Made by a program: the position numbers and the translations under genes | In this document: positions 55,188-64,000 of the stretch, one piece after another | Position numbering within the stretch: position 1 is the first letter of the stretch | Layout: the number at the start of each line of letters is the position of its first letter | Notes under the pieces: model-generated | Databases searched by the model: none | Told to the model about the DNA's origin: nothing | Seen by the model: the letters and a program-made list of their open reading frames with translations, nothing else | Source: Gadus chalcogrammus | Lineage: Eukaryota > Chordata > Actinopteri > Gadiformes > Gadidae | Assembly: GCF_026213295.1 (NCBI RefSeq) | Contig: NC_079427.1 | Coordinates: forward strand, 31,747,200-31,811,199 | Direction: 5' to 3' | Length of the DNA: 64,000 bases

Positions 55188-57892
55188 TTAAGTTGACATC
55201 CCGCAATCTTGGACTGGCCCGTATGTTTCATGCAGGTAGTCGATTACCGCTGCAGTACCGTAGAGAGAGTTGAACACTTTTCTCTCTGGCTGAGAACTGA
55301 CCCTCTCCAGCATGTACATTAGATGGTGGTGAAAGCAGGTGAAAGGGGTGCCTTGCTCTGTTGCAATGTCTACCCAGTCCCAGACACACTGCAGGGGAGT
55401 GCCCTCGTAGCCGGCAAACATAGCTGGGTTAGCGAGTAGACCCCGGGCGGCCATGACACCTTATAAGGAAAGAAGAAAAGAAAAGGGGGAAAAAAATGAA
55501 GTAGTCTCTCAGATTGTAGGAAAATAGATTTTAGACTTTTATTGTATATAAATACAATAAACTAAGTCTTCTGTCTGAGACACATCTTAGTGCCCAGAGT
55601 ATGAATAGAGTTACCAACAGCTTAAATCCTTATGATTTGTTCTATTCCCATAACTCTACAACCTAATTCAAAAGGTTAATGAAGGTTTCGACACAAGCGG
55701 AGCACAGTGGTTTTAGTCGGACGATATTCTCTTCCAAAACAATTAGATTTTTTAAAACACATTGGACATCACATGTGAAACCTTGTCCAATGTGAAAACA
55801 AGACATCAGCTCTCAATGGCTACTGAAATTTGGATGCAAAAAAGGGGAAAGATTGAACGTCCAGCTGAATTCATCATAGCAGAGATCACCGTGGGTTCCG
55901 ACCTATTTCAATAAAAGTCTTCTAAACTAATTAATGTCATTTTATTATATCAAACAAAAAGGCTACAAATAAGTATGCATCAACAGTTAAAAACACACTC
56001 AAGTGGGGAGCCCGATTGCAGTGGAAAAACAACAACTGCTGCTGGGTCGAGGCTAACTCAACCCAGCAGTATAGTATAGTAAAATATAGTAGTGGGGAGA
56101 TGCCATTTGAGCCAGACATTAAGGAGATTTTGCTGACGCTTTTATCCAAAGCAATTTACAACCATTCTTTCACACATTCACACCGACGGCGGAGTCAACC
56201 ACACAGTGCGAAAGCCAGCTCGTCAGGAGCAGTCAGGGTGAGGTGTCTTGCTCAGGGACACCTCGACACTCAGCGAGGATGAGCCGGGGATTGAAATAGC
56301 AACCTTCTGGATACCAGTCAACCCGATCTACCTCCTAAGCTACTGCCCCCCCCTTAATAACACGTTTCTGTATCCAGGATAACTCTTTGGATAACAGCTG
56401 GCAATCTACAAAGTTAAGAAAGCAATGAAAACCTACCATCCACACCAGTGAGCCGGTGCATGGCCTCCACGTCCCGGAGGTTCCTTACATCTCCGTTGGC
56501 AATAACAGGCACCGAGACGCTGTCCTTTATGGTCTGTATGGCGTTGTAATTGACCGGCTGGTGGCGCTCGTCCGCGGTGCGCCCGTGGACCGTGATCCAG
56601 GACGCGCCGGCGGCCTCGGCCTGCTGGCACAGGTCTACGGTCCGCCTAAGGTCCTTGTGGATCCTGCAAAGTAGAGATACTCATGATGGAGGCGCAAGAC
56701 AATAAGATGAGCGAGTCTTATTTGCACAATGAACTTGTCTGGCGGGTTACAAATTAATTGTAAATTAATTTTGAATTGCAACATGTTTGTGCAGGCACAC
56801 ACATTTTTTTTGTAAAACATATACACTCTGTACTCAGCAATGACCATTAAGCAAGTATACCTTATTTTTATAGAGGTTGAATAGTTGGGTTTTGCTACTT
56901 GGTTTCGGACTAGGCGAACCATGTCTCGGACCAGATCGGGCTTATTGATGAGGCAAGCACCGTACCCCTCAGCCATGGCCCACCTGAGATTGGTTAAAGA
57001 AAATATATGGTTGAATAGTGCTACTGTTTCATTGCGTTTATTTTATGACAATCAAAGAACACACATTATACACAAACGCTGTGTCCTATCCATTCGGTGC
57101 TGTGTTGTTTTAACAATGACAAAACCTTGAGCACGGTTTCAGCACCTCTGGGGACAGCCACAGTTCAGGTCAACTCCATCCGAGAAAGGAGCGACAACAC
57201 AGGCTGCATCAGCCAGGGTCTGGGCATCACTGGAGGCAAACTGCACTATCAATGGTCGGTCAGCTGAAAATAAATAATGATTAAGTATCATGTGCACTAA
57301 TAGCTTCTTAACAACACGTTATATATTGCTTCAAATATGTTGCGTTCTGCAACATTCAATCCACCGATAATTCAACGTTATTGTGTTTAAAGAGCAAAAG
57401 ATAGTTACAGTCATTGGTGGTGAATTCACTATCTCTGGCCTTGTTGGAACGCATGAAGTCTGCAGCCACTATCATGGGAGTGAAGCAGATATCGCAGTCA
57501 TATCTCCTCACCAAACACCTGAATGGCAGCCTAAAACCGATTGAATTGAACACAAGTTAGTGAGAATCAGAATGACATATACTACATCTTATTGTACAAG
57601 TAGGCTACACAGGAGTACACTTATTAGGCTTGGTTCCTTAACAGCCACATAGCAGCAACAATATAAGACAAAGTAAATAAAGATATATCAAAATACAATT
57701 ATGCAAACAAATAAGTAAAGATCGGTAGCAGCATTTTCTACTTCACAGCGATAACGCACAGCTTCCCCGCAGCTGTACAAACCAATAACACCCGATTAAT
57801 GTTATTAAAGCTTACTTTGAGTATCGAACCATGGGGGCGCAGATCTTGAGGACCTTTCCCTCCTCGAACATGTCCATTATGTTGGTCTCCAT
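55188..57892 (-). CDS. dus4l: tRNA-dihydrouridine(20a/20b) synthase
   Basis: FMN enzyme that reduces uridine 20a/20b in the tRNA D-loop using NAD(P)H. Six exons on the minus strand: 57892-57816, 57530-57409, 57263-57146, 56983-56861, 56663-56437, 55459-55188. All introns are GT-AG, and every phase joins (total 939 bp, 312 aa, human about 317). The start METNIMDMFEEGKVLKICAP is the first ATG in frame. Dus motifs: APMVRYS, TPMIVAADF, DLNCGCPQR (catalytic Cys103), SIKIRIHKDL, WITVHGRT, VIANGDV, and MAARGLLANP (FMN and phosphate binding). One donor (after CCCCAGAG, GTGCTG) is weak. No stop or frameshift. The Dus4-like subtype is chosen from the MAARGLLANPAMFAGYEGTP text and the bcap29 neighbour. 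Confidence 0.96.
56119..56352 (-). repeat. tRNA-derived SINE in dus4l intron 5
   Basis: On the minus strand: GTAGCTTAGGAGGTAGAT (A box), TTTCAATCCCC (decayed B box), the shared CGCTGAGTGTCGAGGTGTCC block, and the tail GATAAAAGCGTCAGC common to V-SINE/HE1-type fish SINEs. Confidence 0.75.
57561..57740 (-). repeat. LINE-tail-like repeat in dus4l intron 1
   Basis: GAGAATCAGAATGACATAT...TTAGGCTTGGTTCC matches 13446-13700 in layout. Confidence 0.4.
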
Positions 57893-58140
57893 GTTATAGA
57901 TGGACCACTTACGAGCCTACCTTAGTGTCAGTGCTCATATTATAGATGGACCACAGACAACACAAATTTAGTGTTGAAGCTCATGTTACGGATGGAACAG
58001 CACACAACCCTCCCGTGGTCGTGTTACAGATCTCGGTACTTAATGTCAGACGCTGGAATGAAGCGGGGGCTGTGCGGTGGAAGTGTTATAGGCGCTTCCG
58101 GATGACGTCACCAGCTCGCACCAGAACTGAACAACGCTTT
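57893..58140 (-). promoter_or_regulatory. Candidate dus4l promoter with CRE and ETS sites
   Basis: TGACGTCA (58103-58110, palindromic CRE) abuts ATCCGGAAGC on the minus strand (58095-58103, ETS/GABP-type), about 210 bp upstream of the start codon. There is no TATA box in place. This pair is typical of housekeeping, often bidirectional, promoters; in human the other side drives COG5, whose exon was not seen here. Confidence 0.5.
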
Positions 58141-58646
58141 TATAATAGTTCTCCATTTGGTTGACTTTTTTTTATTTTTTTTATTAATCTTATTTGAAAT
58201 TCTGAACACAAAAACTTCGTATCTTTGAATTTGTCCCCACTATTAAATAAATTAGTAAAAAGTTCTTATCGATCATAGGTTAATGATGTTCGACAGTCGA
58301 TATTCCCCGAGTCACAGTTCGCTCACTTATGCTTCAGGGAAAAATAAAATGACCATTACATATTGATAAAAGCCGACAGAAATCCTACTTACAAATCAGT
58401 CATTCTATTGAATGTAATGATTGTGAACGTTACATTACACTAAATTCCTTCATACCTCCGGATCCGGACGAAATTCGTCCGTCCGGTTTGGGTGTCAGAA
58501 CTCGGCTGCCAGATCAACTCGGTGTCCTGCGCTTACAGATGTCGTAACGACACTTGTCGTATCGACACAAGCCAACGGACAAACCCGGAAGGGTTGTTTA
58601 TAAAAGGGGGTCAATCATGGACATAAAAAGAAGGCGTTTTGGTATT
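58141..58646. other. No gene seen; short self-complementary motifs
   Basis: AT-rich sequence with CGGACGAAATTCGTCCG (58467-58483, perfect hairpin) and GTCGTAACGACACTTGTCGT (58539-58558, near-palindromic). No cog5 exon recognised. Confidence 0.4.
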
Positions 58647-58914
58647 CAGGGTGTCCGCGGAGGTCTTAAAAGTCTTAAAAAGTCTTAAATTCATTTTTCT
58701 AAATTTAAGGCCTTAAAAAGTCTTAAATTCGTCAAAAATGTCATATGCTGGTCTTAAATTTATAACTCGAAGGTCTTAAATTTGTCGGGGCAGGGTTATT
58801 TAATTTTTTTTTTTTCTCGCGGGACTTTTCGGGAAGGAGATGTACGAGGGGCTACTTTCTTGCTAGCTGCATATATAAACGGATGTCTGCGGGCTTGCTA
58901 GCTAGTCTGCAACA

Positions 58915-59517
58915 ATGGGTAAATGCAATGCAACGTCAGTTGGCTGGAAGACGTCCGTTTCCGAGGTTGGCTAGCGTCCGTTGCCAACCCAGAACAGGCC
59001 AGATGCATTCCGTGCAAAAGTAGCCTACATTCAAGCGCGGCACCATGGGGATTAAGGCTGTCGTCAGCCATATGCAGAGCCAAAAACATAAAACCTCTGC
59101 CAGGAGCCACACACAGACCCCAGCCGTTTCTACGTTTTGCATCTCTGCCAGACGGTCCGCGCTGCTAGCACTGACCTGAGGGTAGCATTTGGTGCGACAC
59201 CAACACTGAAAGCGGAGGTGTTGTGGATTCTAAACACAGTGGTCAAGCACCAGTCCTACAACTCGAATGAGGGGATAGGAGATCTCTTCGGTTTGATGTT
59301 CCCTGACTCTCAAATCGCGAGCACCTTTACTGCTGGAAGGGACAAAACGGCGTATATAACTCACTTCGGACCAGCGCCTTTCATCCGAAACGAGCGAATC
59401 TGCAGCGTCTACAAGGCTTTTGTTTTGATATTTGAGACGTTGAACCACGCCACTAAAAGCAAGCAACTTGACGTGCACGTCCGATATTGGGTCGAGTGCA
59501 TTCCCGGTACTTGGGCT
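58915..59517 (+). pseudogene. hAT transposase N-terminal part, frameshifted
   Basis: ATG 58915 begins MGKC; several frames are needed for a CIPCK...SHMQSQKH zinc-finger-like region. Frame 59137-59517 reads TLKAEVLWILNTVVKHQSYN, then LFGLMFPDSQIASTFTAGRD, a segment familiar from a fish hAT family. The stops and the abrupt end near 59517 make it inactive. Confidence 0.65.
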
Positions 59518-59622
59518 CGCAATTCATGGGGCCCCACATATATGGGGCTAAAAGGGATGATGATACATAATATTTTTTAGACAATATGCAGAATCTTTTC
59601 ACTTACGAATTAACACGGTCGG

Positions 59623-59862
59623 CTATTTTTGCCAGCCCGCCACCCTAGCCATATTATGGGCAACCGTGTTCCCCTTGGCTGTGATTTGAACTTTGAATTC
59701 CTCGTAGGAGTTCATAATAATACATTGCTCGCCTTGGATGAAATACACCGCTCTTGCGCGATTTATTTTGCATAAGGGTGAGTCAAATGACGCGAGAAAC
59801 GCCCCTTTTATGTGAACGCGCATTGAACCGGTGCAGCTGCCCGGGGGCCCAGACGCTGTCAC
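59623..59862 (-). pseudogene. Myb/SANT-like Harbinger protein fragment, second copy
   Basis: INRARAVYFIQGEQCIIMNS, then YEEFKVQITAKGNTVAHNMA, ending ARVAGWQK. It differs from the 17906-18110 copy at only a few residues. As there, transposase is absent. Confidence 0.75.
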
Positions 59863-60691
59863 CCCCCTCTCAACAACTTACAACTTGGGTGCACCATGAA
59901 TACGTGCTGGTGCACCCAAATTAAAAATGTAGGCGCACCAGTGCACCCAAGGAAAAAGTTAGTCTGGAGCCCTGGAGTATCACTTTATGTTCAATAAACA
60001 GACAGAAAGTAAACTTGAATGAGTCTCATTGAGTGACGCACATGCTATGCTTGGGTTGTAATACAGCAGGATCCCCCCCACCATCGCGGGTTTAAGGTCT
60101 TAAATTTCATTCAAGGTGGTATTAAAAAGGTCTTAAAAAGTCTTAAATTTGACTTGCTGAAACCTGCAGATACCCTGGGTATTGATTTAATTGAACACAG
60201 CCCGTTCTTTCGTATGGAAGCATATATGTAGCAAAATTCAAATGGCAATGCAATTTGCAATTTGCAATTCAATAAGTAATTACGTTATGCAATTGACAAT
60301 GCATTATGCAATTTCATAATGTAATTTGTAAAAACGTTATTCAAAGTGTATTTTAATATGCAAAGTGACAATGCAATCATCAATTAAATTTGCAAAAGTT
60401 ATAACAATAAAAATACAATAACATTTTGTCAAATTCTTTGAGTTCCTTTATTCAAATTGAAAAGCTATAGCGTCCCCGTGATTGCAATCCACTTCGCCAC
60501 GCTCCGTGTGTTGCGATATTCAAATGACATTTCAATCCGCAAAACGGAATCCAAAACGGAATCCAAAGCGGAATCCAAAACGGAATCCAAAGAGGAATCC
60601 AAAAAGTCAATATGCCAAGTGGCAAACGTATCAGCCAATCAGCGTCTGGGCGGGAACTACGTCACTTTCTATTGTCTCCAAGGGTATCTTC

Positions 60692-61170
60692 ACGGTAATA
60701 ATAATAATAATAATTTAATTTAAAGGGCGCCTTTCAAGACACCCAAGGTCACCTTACAGAGCATAAAGTTATCATAAATCGTTTAAAACAAGACATTGTG
60801 GAAAAATAATAATAATAAATAAATAAATGAATAAATAAATGAATAAATAAAACAAAAACAAGACAAAACAAACAAACAAACAATCAAGATAGTGATCAGT
60901 TAGACGTTGTGTGCGAGTTTGAACAGGTGAGTTGTGACTTGAAGGTTGTAATGGTGTCTGACTGTTTTATGTGTGGGGGGAGGGAGTTCCAGAGCCTGGG
61001 TGCTGAACAGCTGAATGACCGGGCACCCATTCGTAATGAGTCGTGATGTGGGGATACATAGTAGTCCAGCAGAGGTTGAGCGGAGGGAGCGGGAGGGAGT
61101 GTATTCTTGGAGGAGGTCGCAGAGGTAACTGGGGGCTAGGTTGTGGAGAGCTTTGTAGGTGAGGAGTGGG
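60692..61170 (-). mobile_element. 5'-truncated LINE 3' end inside the foldback
   Basis: On the minus strand KALHNLAP-type C-terminal coding (YTPSRSLRSTSAG in pieces) runs to a 3' tail of ATT units (60697-60714). The tail text resembles L2-type LINE ends. Confidence 0.65.
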
Positions 61171-61386
61171 TGGAGACGGTGGGTCTCCCGACCCTATGTT
61201 TCGCACCCAGTGCCTGTAGCACTTGGGAAATCTTTGTGTTTACCACACTGGCGTCAAAACGTACCAGTGAGGATAAGTCGTCTATCCTATCTCCCAGAAC
61301 ACGCACTCTATCTACTGCATCTGTGTCTTCAACACGATTGTTCTCCACATCATCGGCCAAACTTCGGAGCGTATCAATAATCTCCA
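61160..61386 (-). CDS. Unrecognised ORF start in foldback centre
   Basis: From ATG 61386 the frame reads MEIIDTLRSLADDVENNRVE, then RVRVLGDRIDDLSSLVRFDA, a helical, heptad-like acidic segment of about 70 aa before it runs into the inserted LINE tail. It is open further upstream into the right arm (to 61669). It may be the start of the foldback's own protein. No domain recognised. Confidence 0.35.
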
Positions 61387-61900
61387 TTGGTGACCATGGA
61401 CCTGACACATACGAACTAGAAGTGAACAAGTAAATTACGAGCAAGTGACGTAGTTCCCGCCCAGACGCTGATTGGCTGATACGTTTGCCACTTTGCATAT
61501 TTACTTTTTGGATACCTCTTTGGATTCCTCTTTGGATTCCGTTTTGGATTCCGTTTTGCCAAATCTTTTGCAAAGCGTTCGTTTTGCGGATTGAAATGTC
61601 ATTTGAATATCGCAACAAACGGAGCGTGGCGAAGTGGATTGCAATCACGGGGACGCTATAGCTTTTCAATTTGTATAAAGGAACTAAAAGAATTTGACAA
61701 AATGTTATTCTATTTGTATTGTTATAACGTTTGCAAATTTAATTGAGGATTGCATTGTCACTTTGCATGTTAAAATACACTTTGAATAACGTATTTACAA
61801 ATTACATTATAAAATTGCATAATGAATTGTCAAATGCATAATGTAATTCCAAATTGCATTGCCATTTGAATTTTGCTACATATATGCTTCCATACTTTCG

Positions 61901-62109
61901 CACAACAAAGCTATTGGAAACACGTCTTAAAGCACTGATGAATGCATGTAACCCAGTTCCTGTGAGGGACTCTTGTTCTGAAGGAGTAGAACGGAAGTGT
62001 CTGCGTGTGGATCGCTGTTTAGACTCTGTGTTGGGAGCGCTGGAAATAAAGTGAATTGCCCCGTTCAGTGAATGGAGTTAACGGATTATTCTTTTATATA
62101 TAACCCAAG

Positions 62110-62110
<1 letters not shown>
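61901..62110. other. Unique sequence between foldback and LINE tail
   Basis: No gene or repeat recognised. Confidence 0.35.
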
Positions 62111-62149
<39 letters not shown>

Positions 62150-64000
62150 ATTTTATTTATAATGCACTTTATATTCAAGAATCTGTGCTTCAGAGAAAAA
62201 AAAACAACTAAAAACTATTAAAAGGGGAACCTCAAAGAAAGTTTAGCTAAATGCTCTTTTAAAGAGATGGGTTTTGAGGTTCCGTTTAAAAAGAGCTGTA
62301 GTCTGTGGAGCCCTCAGGTGGTCAGGGAGGGCGTTCCATAGTCTAGGGGCTGTGCACCCATGGTGCACAGCTTCGTATGTCGGGTTTGGAGGGTGTGAGT
62401 GGATCCTGAACGGAGTGTACGTGAGTTTGTCGGGGGGGTGAGGAGTTCCTGAAGGTAGAGGGGGGCAAGTCCATGAAGGCACTGGTGGGTGAGAAGGGAG
62501 ACCTTGTACTCAATTCTGAGTGGGACAGGGAGCCAGTGCAGTGATTTCAGGATGGGGGTGATGTGGTCATGCTTGCGCACCCTCATCAGGACCCTGGCAG
62601 CACTGTTTTGAATGTATTGGAGCCTCTGGATGCTCTTGCCAGGGATCCCAATGAGGAGTGCATTGCAGTAGTCCAACCTGGAGGAGACAAAGGCATGGAC
62701 GAGCTTCTCTGCATCAGCCAGGGTGAGTGATTGGCGGAGTTTGGCGATGTTCCTGAGGTGGTATAAAGCTGTCTTACAGAGGTGTTTGATGTGGGTGTCA
62801 AAATTAAGTTGTGGGTCCATTTTAACACCGAGGTTGGTGACGGATGTGGAAAGGGGGATGTTTTTGCCAGAGAAGGTGATATTGGTGATGGTGGGGGAGC
62901 GGAGCTGATGTGGCGTGCCAACAAGGATGGCTTCCGTTTTATGGCTGTTAAGTTGTAGGAAGTTGAGCTTCATCCACGCCTCTATCTCCTCCAGGCAGGT
63001 GGTCAGTGTGGATGTTGGCAGAGGGGCAGAAGAAGTGGGGGTTTTCCTGATGTAGAGCTGTGTATCATCAGCATAGCAGTGGTAAGATAAGCCATGCCTG
63101 CTAATGACACTACCCAGGGGGAGCATGTACAGTGAGAACAGTGTGGGGCCCAACACCGAGTCCTGGGGGACACCGCAGGTGACGTTGTTGGTGTGTGATT
63201 TTGCTTTGCCCAGGGCAACGTGCTCAGTTCTGTCAGTGAGGTACGAGGTGAACCAGTTCTTGACATTTCCTGATAGTCCAATGGTGTATTGCAGGCGGTG
63301 AAGGAGAATATTGTGGTCAACCGTATCAAAAGCAGCTGTTAAGTCCAGGAGGATGAGGAGAGATGGGGAGCCGGTGTCTGCTGCCATCAGGAGGTCATTT
63401 GTGACCCTGACCAAGGCTATTTCTGTACTGTGGCCATAGCGGAAACCAGACTGGAATTTTTCAAACAAGTGGTGTTGTATGAGGTGATCCTGGAGTTCTG
63501 CTGCAACTGTTTTTTCCAGAACTTTTGACAGAAATGGGAGATTTGAGATGGGCCTGTAGTTGGAGAGGACTTCTGGATCAAGGGTAGGTTTTTTTAATGT
63601 TGGTCTGATGACAGCAGTTTTTAAGGCAGATGGGATATGGCTGGCCAGGAGGGAGTGGTTAATGATATTGGTGATGAGTGGAGAGACAGCAGAGATGTTG
63701 GCCTTCAGCAGAGCTGTAGGGAAGGGGACTAGTGCACAGGTGGATGGCTTCATTTTCCTGATGACGTCCTCCACCTCTTCCTTTGTGATGCTGGAGAAGG
63801 AGCAGAGGGTCTGGACAGAGTCAATCAGTGGGTCAGCAGTTGGAAGGGGCAGGGCAGTAGTGGTGGAGAGGTGTGAGCGGATGTTATTCACTTTTTGTTT
63901 AAAAAAGTTGATGTGCATGTTGCACCTCTCCGTGGTGACATCAGATTGGGATGGTAAAGGGGGTTTGAGAAGGTGATGGATAGTTGAAAAGAGCTGTTGG
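62111..64000 (-). mobile_element. L2-type LINE, 3' part, continues past the window
   Basis: Minus strand, 3' tail of (ATT)n at 62112-62148, preceded by a 3' UTR (TGCATTATAAATAAAATG-type text) and the ORF2 reverse transcriptase. The 5' part is beyond 64000. Confidence 0.9.
62314..64000 (-). pseudogene. L2-type LINE ORF2 reverse transcriptase
   Basis: The frame is open from the window edge to 62314 (over 560 codons). RT blocks: LSNYRPISNLPFLSKVLEKT, QSGFRYGHSTEIALV, LLDLTAAFDTVDHNILLHRL, GVPQDSVLGP and CYADDTQLYI (catalytic YADD intact). The C-terminal block ITPILKSLHWLPVPLRIEYK follows. PQDSVLGP has Asp where Gly is standard, and a frameshift near 62330 moves the last residues (LFKRNLKTHLFKRAFS) to another frame. 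Recent copy, but probably inactive. Confidence 0.9.

Larger units (their letters stand above)
58647..60177 (+). mobile_element. hAT-type element, remnant, with a Harbinger piece inside
   Basis: Begins CAGGGTGTCCGCGGAGGTCT and ends CCTGCAGATACCCTG, with TCTTAAAAAGTCTTAAA repeats inside both ends. The flanks share GGTATT (58641-58646, 60178-60183), six of the eight bases expected for hAT. It holds a broken transposase, then from about 59520 a Myb/SANT fragment and a block (59823-59972), both shared with 17820-18520. Confidence 0.75.
60213..61894. mobile_element. Foldback element, ~450-bp inverted arms, CTTTCG flanks
   Basis: The arms 60213-60665 and 61452-61894 are inverted copies, starting TATGGAAGCATATATGTAGC, ~90% alike, each with tandem GGAATCCAAAAC units. 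CTTTCG flanks both ends (60207-60212, 61895-61900). Between the arms: a 5'-truncated LINE tail and a minus ORF. The superfamily is not recognised; a 6-bp duplication with long arms does not fit hAT or PIF. Confidence 0.85.

Noticed and set aside
57893..58640. First exon of cog5
   Set aside because: Expected from human synteny but no frame here resembles the COG5 N-terminus.
60457..60723. ORFs with KTESKTESK or KRNPKRNP repeats
   Set aside because: Products of the 12-bp GGAATCCAAAAC tandem repeat in the foldback arm.

Overview
The window is vertebrate nuclear DNA, almost certainly from a teleost fish. Two ordinary spliced host genes, both on the minus strand, are embedded in a very dense, repeatedly nested mass of transposable elements. 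The mix of L1-, L2- and Rex1/CR1-like LINEs, hAT and PIF/Harbinger DNA elements with hundreds of MITE-like relatives, Ty3/Gypsy and retroviral LTR elements, and tRNA-derived SINEs is typical of teleosts. The species cannot be named from the sequence alone.

Host genes. bcap29 (7883-12399, seven coding exons, 238 aa, ending in the dilysine ER-retrieval signal KKDN) and dus4l (55188-57892, six exons, 312 aa, a tRNA dihydrouridine synthase) were assembled exon by exon from GT/AG junctions and compatible phases. Their order and orientation (dus4l upstream of bcap29, same strand) match human DUS4L-BCAP29. Here about 43 kb of transposable elements separates them. cog5, the expected head-to-head neighbour beyond dus4l, was not found in the window.

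Regions. 1-4.2 kb: a broken L1-type LINE with a 997-bp TRIM-like LTR element between its ORFs. 5.8-7.4 kb: a PIF-type element. 7.6-12.4 kb: bcap29, with a 1.3-kb repeat in one intron. 12.5-20.4 kb: hAT and PIF MITEs and Harbinger fragments, including a MITE that encodes a BED finger. 20.455-25.074 kb: a complete hAT transposon with matching 8-bp target duplications, terminal inverted repeats and an uninterrupted two-exon 609-aa transposase; a 490-bp MITE is nested inside it. 25-30.3 kb: more MITEs and a large palindrome. 30.5-37 kb: a Rex1/CR1-group LINE (minus strand), split by a Harbinger fragment and by a MITE that itself took two further insertions at a TTAA. 37-38.6 kb: a Harbinger with a broken DDE transposase. 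40.1-49.96 kb: a Ty3/Gypsy element whose protease region was entered by an endogenous retrovirus (41146-49009, minus strand, 4-bp CCGG duplication, nearly identical LTRs), which in turn carries a PIF element. 50-54 kb: the 5' part of an unusual retroelement encoding an SGNH/GDSL-hydrolase-like protein, with a solo LTR in its leader. 55-58 kb: dus4l. 58.6-64 kb: a hAT remnant, a 1.7-kb foldback element, and an L2-type LINE whose reverse transcriptase frame is open to the window edge.

The host genes are conserved and look functional. The elements show successive waves of insertion, many datable relative to each other by nesting. The least explained items are the foldback element (60213-61894) and the SGNH-hydrolase ORF (51906-53778). 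All assignments come from reading the sequence and from recalled family features; no database search was run.
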